Of a stretch of DNA of 64,000 bases, positions 45,823-54,092 are shown one piece after another. The DNA is from an uncultured Alphaproteobacteria bacterium (GTDB taxonomy: Bacteria; Pseudomonadota; Alphaproteobacteria; Rs-D84), in the NCBI GenBank assembly GCA_904502095.1, contig CAJGDG010000001.1:4914-68913 (forward strand). The letters are read 5' to 3'. Made by a program: the position numbers and the translations under genes. A model generated the notes under the pieces. That model was given only the letters and a program-made list of their open reading frames with translations. It searched no databases and was not told where the DNA came from. Numbering within the stretch: the stretch's first letter is position 1; the number at the start of each line of letters is the position of its first letter.

Positions 45823-46365
45823 TTATTGTGCGCCGCGTTTGTGTGCCCAATATCTGTCAATACTGTCCGCGATAATTTTGTCGGCAGATTCACGATTTGC
45901 CCACCCCAGTACTTTGGACCACGCATTTGGTTGCAGGTCTTTGTAATGTTGGAAGAAATATTTTATTTTAGAACGCAAAATCGCCGGCAATTGGTCAATG
46001 TATTCTGTTTCTGTATAAAATGGGTCGACTTTGTCCAGTGGAACGCAGATGATTTTTTCGTCACCACCAGCCTGGTCTTCCATTAACAGGGCGCCAATCG
46101 GGCGGACTTCAATTAAAATACCAGGACGCAGTGGTGCGTTGCAGACAACAACGCAATCCAATGGGTCGCCGTCATCGCCCAATGTGCCAGGAAAATAACC
46201 ATAGTTTGCAGGATATGCCATCGGAGCGTGCAATATACGGTCTGCTTTTAATAGACCTGTTTCTTTGTCAATTTCATATTTAACATAGCCGCCTTCGGGT
46301 ACTTCGATAATGGCGTTCATTTGTTTTGGTGGCATTGCCCCTGCGGTAATTTTTTCAAGAGTCAT
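45823..46365 (-). CDS. ppa: Inorganic pyrophosphatase
   Basis: 180 residues, the family-I soluble type. Metal and phosphate site: YPANYGYFPGTLGDDGDPLD with the conserved acidic residues, then PLRPG, IGALLMEDQAGGDEKII and KYFFQHYKDL. Hydrolyses pyrophosphate to two phosphates. AAAGGAAAA precedes the ATG; 68 bp upstream of efp in the same direction. Confidence 0.96.
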   Translation of the reverse strand: MTLEKITAGAMPPKQMNAIIEVPEGGYVKYEIDKETGLLKADRILHAPMAYPANYGYFPGTLGDDGDPLDCVVVCNAPLRPGILIEVRPIGALLMEDQAGGDEKIICVPLDKVDPFYTETEYIDQLPAILRSKIKYFFQHYKDLQPNAWSKVLGWANRESADKIIADSIDRYWAHKRGAQ

Positions 46366-46396
46366 AGTTTTCCTTTATTCTTTGTTTTTGTTGTGT

Positions 46397-47356
46397 TTAT
46401 ACAACTTCGGTCACAGCGCGCAGTGCGCCGTCACGCGATAGTTGAACAACACGTATTTTCTTTTTCATTTCTGCAATTAGATCTGTGCGATCGTATGCAG
46501 GCTGTGTGTGTAAAATTCGGTCCGCGAATGCAGCGTATGCTGCCTCGGCACTTTCGGCGTGGATTGTCGTATAGAAGTGATCGTGCCCAGTGCCCAGCAT
46601 TTCCCATAAAACAGCCGCATTGTCTGTTGATATTTCCCCGCCGATAATTACATCAGGTGTCATGCGAACAACCAAGTCTAACAGGCGCGCATAGTTAAAG
46701 TCGTTGTTTTGTTCCGTGCGCGATAAAACAAAGTGAACCCGATTCGCCTGGGGGACGCGGATTTCACGTGCGTCTTCAACGGTTATAACACGACTGTTTT
46801 GATTAATCAAGGTTAACATATGATTTAAAAAGGTTGTTTTCCCGGTCGAAGTTGCGCCGCTGATTAAAATAGGACTGCCATCATTGATTGCAGTCATCAG
46901 ACGTTCATACGGGTCGTCTGGCCGTTGTTTTTCGCGTGGTTTAACCTTTAATAATTTTTCCCCACGGCGCAGATGATAATTTTCAAAACTGGTTTCGTGT
47001 ACACCGCCACCACGGATGTTCATAGCCACACCACCCGTCACATCATCTTCGTCGTATTGAACATTTGGACCCGCAATTGCAGAAAAACGATGGTTGCCAG
47101 GCAGTGTTGCGTAAACGACAGGTATGCCGTGTGTCGGATTAAATGGGCGGTCATATATATTTGCCACAGTATGTATTAAATCAACCAAGTACTGTTTGCT
47201 TAAAGTTTCTGATTTGTGTGAAACCCATGGAACGCGCGCGCCGTGCAGACGCATCCATACTTCGCCTGCGCGGTTAATCGCAATTTCTTCGACGAATGAC
47301 GGCGAATAATATTCTTCCAATGGTTTTAATAAAGATTCTAGAACTATGTTTGCCAT
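46397..47356 (-). CDS. VirB11-family type IV secretion ATPase, isolated
   Basis: 319 residues from the ATG at 47356. The N-domain LKPLEEYYSPSFVEEIAINRAGEVW is VirB11-like. Walker A is GATSTGKTT, followed by VEDAREIRVPQ, then PDVIIGGEIST and GTGHDHFYTTIHAES. In typical VirB11 the Walker B region reads GE-[LI]-R-G; here it is GEIST, so the usual Arg is replaced. No other secretion genes are in the window, consistent with scattered vir genes in Rickettsiales-like genomes. It may power a type IV secretion or pilus machine encoded elsewhere. Likely leaderless. Confidence 0.85.
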   Translation of the reverse strand: MANIVLESLLKPLEEYYSPSFVEEIAINRAGEVWMRLHGARVPWVSHKSETLSKQYLVDLIHTVANIYDRPFNPTHGIPVVYATLPGNHRFSAIAGPNVQYDEDDVTGGVAMNIRGGGVHETSFENYHLRRGEKLLKVKPREKQRPDDPYERLMTAINDGSPILISGATSTGKTTFLNHMLTLINQNSRVITVEDAREIRVPQANRVHFVLSRTEQNNDFNYARLLDLVVRMTPDVIIGGEISTDNAAVLWEMLGTGHDHFYTTIHAESAEAAYAAFADRILHTQPAYDRTDLIAEMKKKIRVVQLSRDGALRAVTEVV

Positions 47357-47363
47357 TAATATG

Positions 47364-47412
47364 ATTTTATCATAAATCCTGACTTGAATCAAAACAGTTT
47401 ATTTGATAAAAT
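47364..47412. promoter_or_regulatory. Divergent promoters with overlapping -35 boxes
   Basis: Minus: TTGATT (47392-47387), 17 nt, TAAAAT (47369-47364), 7 nt to the VirB11-like ATG. Plus: TTGAAT (47384-47389), 17 nt, TAAAAT (47407-47412). The two -35 hexamers share three bases. Confidence 0.7.
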
Positions 47413-47433
47413 TAAAAAAAAAGAGAGATACAT

Positions 47434-47997
47434 ATGAAATCAAAATTTTTATTCGCAGTATTGTCGGTCTTGACTTTGGTGGGTTGTGCAACAGATAACA
47501 CAATGCCATACAATGAAAAAGACTTTGCACAGGGTGGCGCAGATGCGCCGCTGTATAATGAACGCACCAGTGAATTTATGCAGGCAAACAATCAATATTC
47601 TAATATCGATTCGTTTAAACCGAAAACTGCGGCAGAAAAAGAACAAACCAGTAATCGTTGGAATACTTCGCGCAAAGAAACTCGTTGGCAAGAATATAAG
47701 GGTACAATGGTGCGTGTTGAAATTTTGCTGGGTAATACTGATATGCGTGAAATGCGTCTGCGTATGATGCAAAATGCAGATGGTATGGATATCGATGGTG
47801 ATGCGCGTTCTGTTCTGGCTGCGGTTGCAGATTATGAAATGAAACGTATTTGTGGTCGTAATGCGGACAGTATTGTAATGGTGTACGATGCTCCATCGTT
47901 TGATGTTATGCGCCCAACGCCTTATTTTGATTATAGGATAGAGGCAGAAGGTACAACAATGCGTGAATATGGTTTCAGGTGTGTTTATAACAAATAA
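47434..47997 (+). CDS. Lipoprotein of unknown function
   Basis: 187 residues with a lipoprotein signal peptide (lipobox LVGC, lipidated Cys near residue 18). The N-terminal half of the mature part is polar and probably disordered (NNQYSNIDSFKPKTAAEKEQ). The C-terminal half is a folded domain (VRVEILLGNTDMREMRLRMM, AVADYEMKRICGRNADSIVMVY). Precedes an FKBP-domain lipoprotein by 17 bp, so probably one operon. Confidence 0.72.
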   Translation: MKSKFLFAVLSVLTLVGCATDNTMPYNEKDFAQGGADAPLYNERTSEFMQANNQYSNIDSFKPKTAAEKEQTSNRWNTSRKETRWQEYKGTMVRVEILLGNTDMREMRLRMMQNADGMDIDGDARSVLAAVADYEMKRICGRNADSIVMVYDAPSFDVMRPTPYFDYRIEAEGTTMREYGFRCVYNK

Positions 47998-48014
47998 AAA
48001 GAAAGGGGTGAAAA

Positions 48015-48344
48015 ATGAAAAAAATTGTTTCTGTTTTGGGTTTGTTGTCTGTTGTCGGTTTGACAGGTTGCGATTCGAAAGTTGTTGCAGAAAATGGTGA
48101 TACAGTTGTTATTAATTTTGCGGGCTTTTTGGATGGTGTTCAATTCCCTGGTGGTACAGCTGAAAATTTTGAATTGAAATTGGGTAGCGGTATGTTTGTA
48201 CCTGGCTTTGAAGAACAGGTTGTTGGTATGGCCGAAGGTGAAGAGCGTGATGTTAATATCACTTTCCCCGAAAAATATGTAGAAGGTTTAGCAGGAAAAC
48301 CTGTTGTGTTCAAAGTTAAAGTGGTTGATGTTTTAAATAAATAA
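48015..48344 (+). CDS. FKBP-type peptidyl-prolyl isomerase lipoprotein (trigger-factor-like domain)
   Basis: 109 residues: signal with lipobox LTGC, then one FKBP domain. The wording is that of the trigger factor PPIase domain ([55 protein letters not shown]). It would assist proline isomerisation of envelope proteins from a membrane-anchored position. AAAGGGG precedes the ATG and a terminator ends the unit. clpP-clpX lie 2 kb downstream, where many bacteria have tig itself. Confidence 0.88.
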   Translation: MKKIVSVLGLLSVVGLTGCDSKVVAENGDTVVINFAGFLDGVQFPGGTAENFELKLGSGMFVPGFEEQVVGMAEGEERDVNITFPEKYVEGLAGKPVVFKVKVVDVLNK

Positions 48345-48372
48345 AAAAAACCGCCATTTGGCGGTTTTTTGT
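48345..48372 (+). terminator. Terminator after the FKBP gene
   Basis: AAAACCGCCA-t-TTGGCGGTTTTTTG; the TATAAT at 48374-48379, 9 nt before recO, follows directly. Confidence 0.87.
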
Positions 48373-48388
48373 TTATAATACGATTCGT

Positions 48389-49030
48389 ATGAAATTGGAA
48401 TCTGATGGAATCTTAATTGGTATTAAACCGTTCAGTGAACGCGATTCGGTTGCGCGTATTTTTACACGCGACTTTGGTGTGCTGGTTGGAATGTTGCGGG
48501 GCGCAAATGTTGCCAAAATCAACAAACCGTTGGTTGGACAAATTGGTGGCTGTGTGTGGAACGCGCGGCTGGATTCGCAATTGGGGGTCTTTCATTGGGG
48601 GGCAGAGAAAAATTTAGTAGCGCCATTGATGACACAAAGTTCTGTGTTGATGCGTGCTAATTCTGCGTTTGATTTGTTGTGTGCGTTATTGCCGGAACGC
48701 GAATCGTATGCACAGTTGTATGACGATACGCTTTGTTTGCTTCGAAATTTGTTGTTTGATGATGCTGCATATTTAAAGTGGGAAATTAATTTATTACGTG
48801 AATTAGGGTATGCCTTGGATTTAAGCCGGTGTTCTGGGTGTGGGACGACTGACAATTTAAACTTTTTATCGCCGCGAACTGGGCGTGCGGTGTGTGATGT
48901 ATGCGCTGCGCCATATATAAATAAATTGTATAAATTGCCAGTGGATTTGACTGTGACGGGACGTTTTTTGGATGCTGTATGTGTGGGGCAGGGTATACAA
49001 ATGCCTGTGATGCGAAAACTGTTAAAATAA
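48389..49030 (+). CDS. recO: DNA repair protein RecO
   Basis: 213 residues, slightly short. OB-fold N-domain (DGILIGIKPFSERDSVARIFT, GMLRGA), helical middle, and a four-cysteine zinc site (CSGCG...CDVCAAP). It loads RecA with RecR onto SSB-coated gaps. No ribosome binding site; a TATAAT ends 9 nt before the ATG, suggesting a very short or absent leader. Confidence 0.92.
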   Translation: MKLESDGILIGIKPFSERDSVARIFTRDFGVLVGMLRGANVAKINKPLVGQIGGCVWNARLDSQLGVFHWGAEKNLVAPLMTQSSVLMRANSAFDLLCALLPERESYAQLYDDTLCLLRNLLFDDAAYLKWEINLLRELGYALDLSRCSGCGTTDNLNFLSPRTGRAVCDVCAAPYINKLYKLPVDLTVTGRFLDAVCVGQGIQMPVMRKLLK

Positions 49031-49101
49031 TCGTATTTATTCCTTGCGATTTTCTGTGGATTTGCTATTGTTGTCTTGTTCAAACAGAAAAGGAGAAAAA
49101 C

Positions 49102-49923
49102 ATGACTTGGACAATTTTGGTACTGGTATTGGGTATCGCATTGTATGTCTTTTCTGGCAAACTGGTAAAACAGAATGCAAAAAAGGCTGCAGATATTTCA
49201 TACACAAAAAAAGCAATTAATGTTGTTGCATGGTTGTTGATGGCTGGTGCGGTTTGCCGCTTGGTTGTCCCAACTTACTTGGTTGATGTAAACCCGTCTA
49301 TCATTCAAGAAATGGTTGAAAGCATGCAGGAAAAACAGCAGGCTGAAAAAAATAAATTGGTTCGCAAATATGTTCGTGAACACGCCGATGAAATGAGTGC
49401 AGATGCGCCAATTTTGGGTAATGAATCTGCTGAAAAAACAATCTATGTATGGACTGCTGCTTCTTGTGGCTATTGCCGTCGTGTACATGGTGAATTGGAA
49501 AGCGTTTTGTCAGAACGTGATGATGTTCGCGTTGTTATCAAAAACTTCTCTATCCATGGTGTAATGAGTGACGCACCAGCACGCGCAATGATTGCTGCTA
49601 AATTACAGGGCAATGACAAAGCTGCAAAGTTGGTTGATATGATTATGACACGTGAATATCGTCCACAGGGCAAGTCAGAAGATCCTGCAAAATTAGCAAA
49701 AGAAATTGAAAGCAATATTATGAAATTTGCAAAAGAAGCAGGTTTGGATACAGAAAAGCTGAAACAAGATATGAATGGCGAAGTTGTTGCACGCGAATTG
49801 AAAAATGTTCGTGACTTGGCACAACAGTTCGAAATTTCTGGCACACCGTTCTTGATTATCAATGAACAGGCGTTCCCAGGTGCTGTTCCAGCCAGCCAAA
49901 TCAAAGCTGCTTTGGATAAATAA
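49102..49923 (+). CDS. Membrane-anchored DsbA-like thiol oxidoreductase
   Basis: 273 residues from the ATG at 49102 (AAGGAG upstream). Two N-terminal hydrophobic helices (ILVLVLGIALYVFSG and VVAWLLMAGAVC), then a Glu/Lys-rich coil, then a thioredoxin fold with an inserted helical domain. The active site is CGYC (TAASCGYCRRVHG) and the cis-proline loop is GTPFLIIN. It resembles DsbA-type proteins that oxidise secreted thiols. That would suit the many cysteine-rich exported proteins nearby, though the link is inference. Confidence 0.88.
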   Translation: MTWTILVLVLGIALYVFSGKLVKQNAKKAADISYTKKAINVVAWLLMAGAVCRLVVPTYLVDVNPSIIQEMVESMQEKQQAEKNKLVRKYVREHADEMSADAPILGNESAEKTIYVWTAASCGYCRRVHGELESVLSERDDVRVVIKNFSIHGVMSDAPARAMIAAKLQGNDKAAKLVDMIMTREYRPQGKSEDPAKLAKEIESNIMKFAKEAGLDTEKLKQDMNGEVVARELKNVRDLAQQFEISGTPFLIINEQAFPGAVPASQIKAALDK

Positions 49924-49937
49924 TAATTTGTCTGAAA

Positions 49938-49967
49938 ATAAAAAAACCGCCAATTGGCGGTTTTTTG
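49938..49967. terminator. Terminator between convergent genes
   Basis: AAAAAACCGCC-aatt-GGCGGTTTTTT. Confidence 0.87.
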
Positions 49968-50306
49968 TTATCTTTGTTTAATTTTTATTTCTAAATAAGC
50001 CAATTCTTCGGCAAAGTCGACCAATGTTTCGCCCATTAAAAAACTGTTAGATTGGGCGGCACTGTAATCGTTGCGATTGGCGTCCAACATTTTAAATGCC
50101 TCAGATACGGCGTCTTTGCGCATAAACAGGTTGCGTAATGCCTCGTTAAAAGCGGCCGGGTTATAGCCAGATTTTTTTACTGTTTCTAATAATTGCTGTG
50201 CTTGTCCGCGACATTTTTTTGCCAATTCAATGCGTTTTTCGGTGTCTTTACGGGCTGCGCGTGCGCGTTCAGCTTCTATCAAATAAAATCCAGGTGTGTG
50301 TGTCAT
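49968..50306 (-). CDS. Small helical protein, probably leaderless
   Basis: 112 residues, all-helical and charged (EAERARAARKDTEKRIELAKK, FAEELAYLEIKIKQR). No signal peptide or motif recognised. The promoter -10 at 50316-50321 ends 9 nt before the ATG and there is no Shine-Dalgarno sequence. Confidence 0.65.
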   Translation of the reverse strand: MTHTPGFYLIEAERARAARKDTEKRIELAKKCRGQAQQLLETVKKSGYNPAAFNEALRNLFMRKDAVSEAFKMLDANRNDYSAAQSNSFLMGETLVDFAEELAYLEIKIKQR

Positions 50307-50315
50307 AGTGGATTA

Positions 50316-50343
50316 AATATAGTATAAAATTGTCATTTGTCAA
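50316..50343 (-). promoter_or_regulatory. Promoter TTGACA-N16-TATATT giving a leaderless mRNA
   Basis: Reading minus: TTGACA, 16 nt ending ATAC, TATATT, then TAATCCACT and the ATG. Confidence 0.78.
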
Positions 50344-50396
50344 TGTTTTTTGCAGGGGTTGTTTTTTTATGGTTTTTTATTATATATATGTTAAAT

Positions 50397-50425
50397 TTGC
50401 GAACCGATGAAAAATGTGATATAAT
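50397..50425 (+). promoter_or_regulatory. clpP promoter
   Basis: TTGCGA, 17-nt spacer, TATAAT; AAAGGA then precedes the ATG at 50451. Confidence 0.65.
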
Positions 50426-50450
50426 TTCACAGAAAATAAAGGATTTTATT

Positions 50451-51032
50451 ATGGCACTTATTCCAATGGTTATCGAAGAGTCGCCACGTGGTGAACGTTC
50501 TTTTGATATTTATTCGCGTTTATTGCGTGACAGAATTGTTATGGTTAATGGTCAGATTGAACCAACAATGGCAAACAGTATTGTGGCACAATTGTTATTT
50601 TTGGAATCTGAAAATCCAAATGCTGATATTTCTATGTATATCAACAGCCCTGGGGGTGATGTGTCTGCGGGTTGGGCGATTATGGATACTATGCAGTATA
50701 TCAAGGCGCCTGTATCAACAATTGGTATGGGGTTGGTTGCGTCTATGGGCTCTGTGCTGTTGGCGGCGGGTGAAAAAGGCAAACGCTTTGTTTTGCCAAA
50801 TACCCAGATTATGATTCATCAGCCGTTGGCCGGCGCCGAAGGGCAAATTACTGATATGGAAATCAGAATGGCGCAATATCAAAAAAATAAAAAGACCCTT
50901 ATTAAACAAATGTCGGAATTCACAGGTCGCAAAGAAAAAGAACTGTTCGATGCGATGGAGCGTGATAATTGGATGAACCCGACCGAGGCTAAAGATTTCG
51001 GCTTGATTGACGGTATTTTGGAAAGAAAATAA
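50451..51032 (+). CDS. clpP: ATP-dependent Clp protease proteolytic subunit
   Basis: 193 residues from the ATG at 50451. The catalytic triad is visible: S98 (LVASMGSV), H123 (MIHQPLAG) and D172 (RDNWM). The N-terminus is short, so there is little or no propeptide. It forms the tetradecameric chamber used by ClpX, whose gene follows 23 bp downstream. Confidence 0.97.
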   Translation: MALIPMVIEESPRGERSFDIYSRLLRDRIVMVNGQIEPTMANSIVAQLLFLESENPNADISMYINSPGGDVSAGWAIMDTMQYIKAPVSTIGMGLVASMGSVLLAAGEKGKRFVLPNTQIMIHQPLAGAEGQITDMEIRMAQYQKNKKTLIKQMSEFTGRKEKELFDAMERDNWMNPTEAKDFGLIDGILERK

Positions 51033-51055
51033 TTTAAAAATCTTGGGGATGGATA

Positions 51056-52318
51056 ATGAGCGACGATAAAACAACACAAAGCCCGGATAATAATCAGCAG
51101 TTTTGCAGTTTTTGTGGCAAGGCTGTGTATGAAGTAAAAAAACTGGTCAGCGGTCGTAATGTTTGCATTTGCGATGAATGTATCAATCTGTGTAATGATA
51201 TTATGGCAGATGATAATCGTCGTGAAGTCAGCAAAGATGCAGAAAAATTACCAACGCCATCGCAAATATATGAATTTTTAAATGAATATATTATTGGACA
51301 AGATGCGGCAAAGCGTACCCTGGCAGTGGCGGTTTATAACCACTTTAAGCGCCATAGTGTCGCGTTGGCAAATAATGTTGAAATTCAAAAATCAAATGTT
51401 TTGCTGATTGGGTCAACAGGTACTGGGAAAACCCTGATCGCGCAAACATTGGCGCGCATTCTGGATGTGCCATTTGCGATTGCGGACGCTACAACATTGA
51501 CCGAAGCAGGTTATGTTGGCGATGATGTGGAAAGCGTTTTAACGCGTTTGTTGCAAAATGCGAATTTTGATGTTGAACGCGCCAGTCGTGGAATTATCTA
51601 TATCGACGAAATCGACAAGATTTCGCGCAAATCTGAAAACCCATCTTTGACACGTGATGTGTCTGGCGAAGGTGTGCAACAGGCTTTGTTAAAATTAATC
51701 GAAGGTACTGTTGCAAATGTGCCGGCCGGTGGCGCAGGGCGCAAGCATCCAGGCGAAGCGACTGTTCAATTGGATACCAGCAAGATTTTGTTCATTTGTG
51801 GCGGGGCGTTCGATGGGCTGAACAAAATTATTGGTAATCGTACATGTGAAAGACGCGGCATTGGTTTTGGGGCGCATGTAGAATCCAAGGCTGAACGCGA
51901 ATCAAAAGACTTTTTGAAAGATGTTGAACCAGAAGATTTGGTTAAATTTGGCATTATTCCAGAATTAATTGGTCGATTGCCGGTAATTACGACTTTGCAA
52001 GAATTGGATGAAGACGCATTGGTTAAAATTTTGACAGAACCAAAAAATGCGATTGTAAAACAGTTTACTGCAATGTTGGCGATGGACGATGTTAAATTGA
52101 ATATCACAGATGATGGTTTGCGCGAAATTGCAAAAATGGCGGTTGCGCGTAAAACAGGGGCTCGTGGTTTGCGCAGTATTTTGGAGCGCATTTTGATGCA
52201 ACCTATGTTTGATGCACCAGACAAAGATGATTTGGCTGAAATTATCATTGATGCTGATGTTGTCCGTGGTACCAAGGCGCCCGTGGAAAAGTTAAAAGAA
52301 GCAAAGAAAGCCGCTTGA
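51056..52318 (+). CDS. clpX: Clp protease ATP-binding subunit ClpX
   Basis: 420 residues. N-terminal zinc-binding domain (CSFCGK...[10 protein letters not shown]), Walker A GSTGTGKT, Walker [11 protein letters not shown], and the pore and sensor regions. [19 protein letters not shown] and [14 protein letters not shown] are ClpX signatures. Unfolds tagged proteins into ClpP; in alphaproteobacteria this includes cell-cycle regulators. Forms an operon with clpP and ends at a terminator. Confidence 0.97.
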   Translation: MSDDKTTQSPDNNQQFCSFCGKAVYEVKKLVSGRNVCICDECINLCNDIMADDNRREVSKDAEKLPTPSQIYEFLNEYIIGQDAAKRTLAVAVYNHFKRHSVALANNVEIQKSNVLLIGSTGTGKTLIAQTLARILDVPFAIADATTLTEAGYVGDDVESVLTRLLQNANFDVERASRGIIYIDEIDKISRKSENPSLTRDVSGEGVQQALLKLIEGTVANVPAGGAGRKHPGEATVQLDTSKILFICGGAFDGLNKIIGNRTCERRGIGFGAHVESKAERESKDFLKDVEPEDLVKFGIIPELIGRLPVITTLQELDEDALVKILTEPKNAIVKQFTAMLAMDDVKLNITDDGLREIAKMAVARKTGARGLRSILERILMQPMFDAPDKDDLAEIIIDADVVRGTKAPVEKLKEAKKAA

Positions 52319-52319
52319 G

Positions 52320-52343
52320 AAAATCCCCGTTTGGGGATTTTTT
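52320..52343 (+). terminator. clpX terminator
   Basis: AAATCCCC-gttt-GGGGATTTTTTA. Confidence 0.87.
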
Positions 52344-52450
52344 AAATTCTTGGCCTTTTTACCGCCGCATTTTGTGTCATCTTCGATTGATGTGCCACAA
52401 ATAAATCCGTATTCATAGTAGGTGTTGCGATAACAATTGCCGCTGCCTTT
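52340..52450 (-). pseudogene. Possible remnant of a small cysteine-containing coding region
   Basis: Reading minus, a short frame encodes GNCYRNTYYEYGFICGTS followed by DDTKCGGKKAK. It has no start codon and a TAG sits immediately upstream. The residue composition resembles a secreted cysteine protein's end. It may be chance. Confidence 0.3.
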
Positions 52451-52488
52451 CTATTGTTGAATATTACGATTTTTTGCAATATAAAATT

Positions 52489-53412
52489 TTATTTTTCAAA
52501 TACAGAAAATATTTCCCAATGTGCGCTGCCACAAAATTGGTCCACGGGTATCAATGTTTTTAGTTCGTATCCACCGCGGCTCAAGATTTCCGCGTCGCTT
52601 TTAAATGTGTTTGGATTGCACGATATATATACTATGCGTTTAATATTGCTGCGAATTAATTCGCGACATTGTGCGTTTGCGCCTGCACGTGGTGGGTCCA
52701 TTATCACACAATCATACTGATTCAACATACCGACGGTTAATGGATGTGTGAATAAATTCCTTGTCACGCCTGTACCAACAATATCAAATCCAGTTGCGTT
52801 GGTCGCAAATGTAAAATTGCCCAGCCCACAAAATAAATCTGCCACGCGTGAATAATTGTGCGTATGCTTCTTTACCAATTCGCGCAGCGTGTCCGCGCCA
52901 ACAATGCTGGGTTGTAAAAAAGCACCTGATGGGTAATCAACTGTTTTATCCCCGAACTTTATTTGTGGGGTCGCAGTTTGCTTTATAACTTTGTCATTCC
53001 AGGTTATGCGTATAGCAGGCAATTCGTTTGCTGCCATACGAAATTCGTTGGTAAAATACGGTACATCTGATGTTATTGCAATGTCGATGCCGTTTTCACA
53101 CTCGGTTATTAAACAGGCGCCCGCACAGCTCCATGGTAATGCCGCCATTTGTGGTAAAATCTTATTTATCTTTTCAGACAGGTTTGGACAATTTGTAATT
53201 GGCACTATGTTTTTAGATTGGGCCTGAAAAAAACCAAACGCATTTGGCGCAAAGCAAAAATCAGCCCGTCTGCGTGTGCCAGGCGCGACCCAGATTGCAT
53301 CATCTGTTGTGGGGACGCCACGCAATGTCGCCAATTTTTTTTCACGATAATCTGGGGATGTAAAATCATATTTACAGCCGCCACATTTGCCAAACAGTGG
53401 ACAGGTTTTCAT
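52489..53412 (-). CDS. TrmA/RlmD-family RNA uracil-C5 methyltransferase
   Basis: 307 residues. N-terminal iron-sulfur cysteines (CPLFGKCGGC plus a later NCPN), SAM-binding VADLFCGLGNFTF, MDPPRAG, and the nucleophile motif ISCNPNTF. It lacks the N-terminal TRAM domain and is shorter than E. coli RlmD (about 430), as in several reduced alphaproteobacterial homologues. It likely makes m5U in 23S rRNA or tRNA; which one is unclear. Confidence 0.88.
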   Translation of the reverse strand: MKTCPLFGKCGGCKYDFTSPDYREKKLATLRGVPTTDDAIWVAPGTRRRADFCFAPNAFGFFQAQSKNIVPITNCPNLSEKINKILPQMAALPWSCAGACLITECENGIDIAITSDVPYFTNEFRMAANELPAIRITWNDKVIKQTATPQIKFGDKTVDYPSGAFLQPSIVGADTLRELVKKHTHNYSRVADLFCGLGNFTFATNATGFDIVGTGVTRNLFTHPLTVGMLNQYDCVIMDPPRAGANAQCRELIRSNIKRIVYISCNPNTFKSDAEILSRGGYELKTLIPVDQFCGSAHWEIFSVFEK

Positions 53413-53426
53413 TATTTTTTCACCCG

Positions 53427-54089
53427 TTAAAAATGAACACGTGCGCCTGCGCGAAATGTGTGTGCAAATGGCGAAAAGTCAGAAACTGTATTGGTCGATG
53501 CGTCAAATATATATGTATATCTGTATCCGAAATCCAGTGCAAATATGTCGTTGAATTCAACGCCAACACCCGCCAATGCCGCCATGGCAAATGATGTATT
53601 GCTGTCCATTTTTATGCCATTATCGCTGTCGTTCCACGCCAGACCCGCGCCTGCACCGACATACGGTACAAATGCTTGTGTGCGGAATAATCTGTACAGA
53701 CCATCAATGCGCGCATCAAAAATTGCGTTTATAAATGCTGTGTTAGATGTAAACGACAATGTGTCCCATTTTGCATCGTTTTTGACATAGTTCGCTTCAA
53801 CCCTGAAAGTGTCTGTTGCGCGAACGCCCGCCACCAATTCAAATGAAGATGCGTTTTTGCCGCTTAATTTGATGTTTTGGTCGTTGGTATAATCAGACCA
53901 CATGGAATAATTATACATCCCGCCAATGTAAAAACGGCGGCGCTGTGCCAATGTTTGTTCAAACGAATCGGTTTCAGATATCTTGGTTTGTTCAACGCGG
54001 TAAATTATGCCCGCATTTGATTCAAAAAAAGGTAATGCAATTAATAATAATGGTAATAAAAATTTTGTTTTCATTTTTGTATCCCCCAA
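53427..54089 (-). CDS. Outer-membrane beta-barrel protein
   Basis: 220 residues with a signal peptide (ending SNAG) and alternating amphipathic strands (FRVEANYVKNDAKWDTLSF, FALDFGYRYTYIF). Ends GARVHF, the C-terminal aromatic needed for BAM recognition. Similar in plan to the 8-stranded porin-like surface antigens (OmpA/OmpW/Msp4 superfamily). Follows its paralogue by 3 bp. Confidence 0.82.
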   Translation of the reverse strand: MGDTKMKTKFLLPLLLIALPFFESNAGIIYRVEQTKISETDSFEQTLAQRRRFYIGGMYNYSMWSDYTNDQNIKLSGKNASSFELVAGVRATDTFRVEANYVKNDAKWDTLSFTSNTAFINAIFDARIDGLYRLFRTQAFVPYVGAGAGLAWNDSDNGIKMDSNTSFAMAALAGVGVEFNDIFALDFGYRYTYIFDASTNTVSDFSPFAHTFRAGARVHF

Positions 54090-54092
54090 ACC

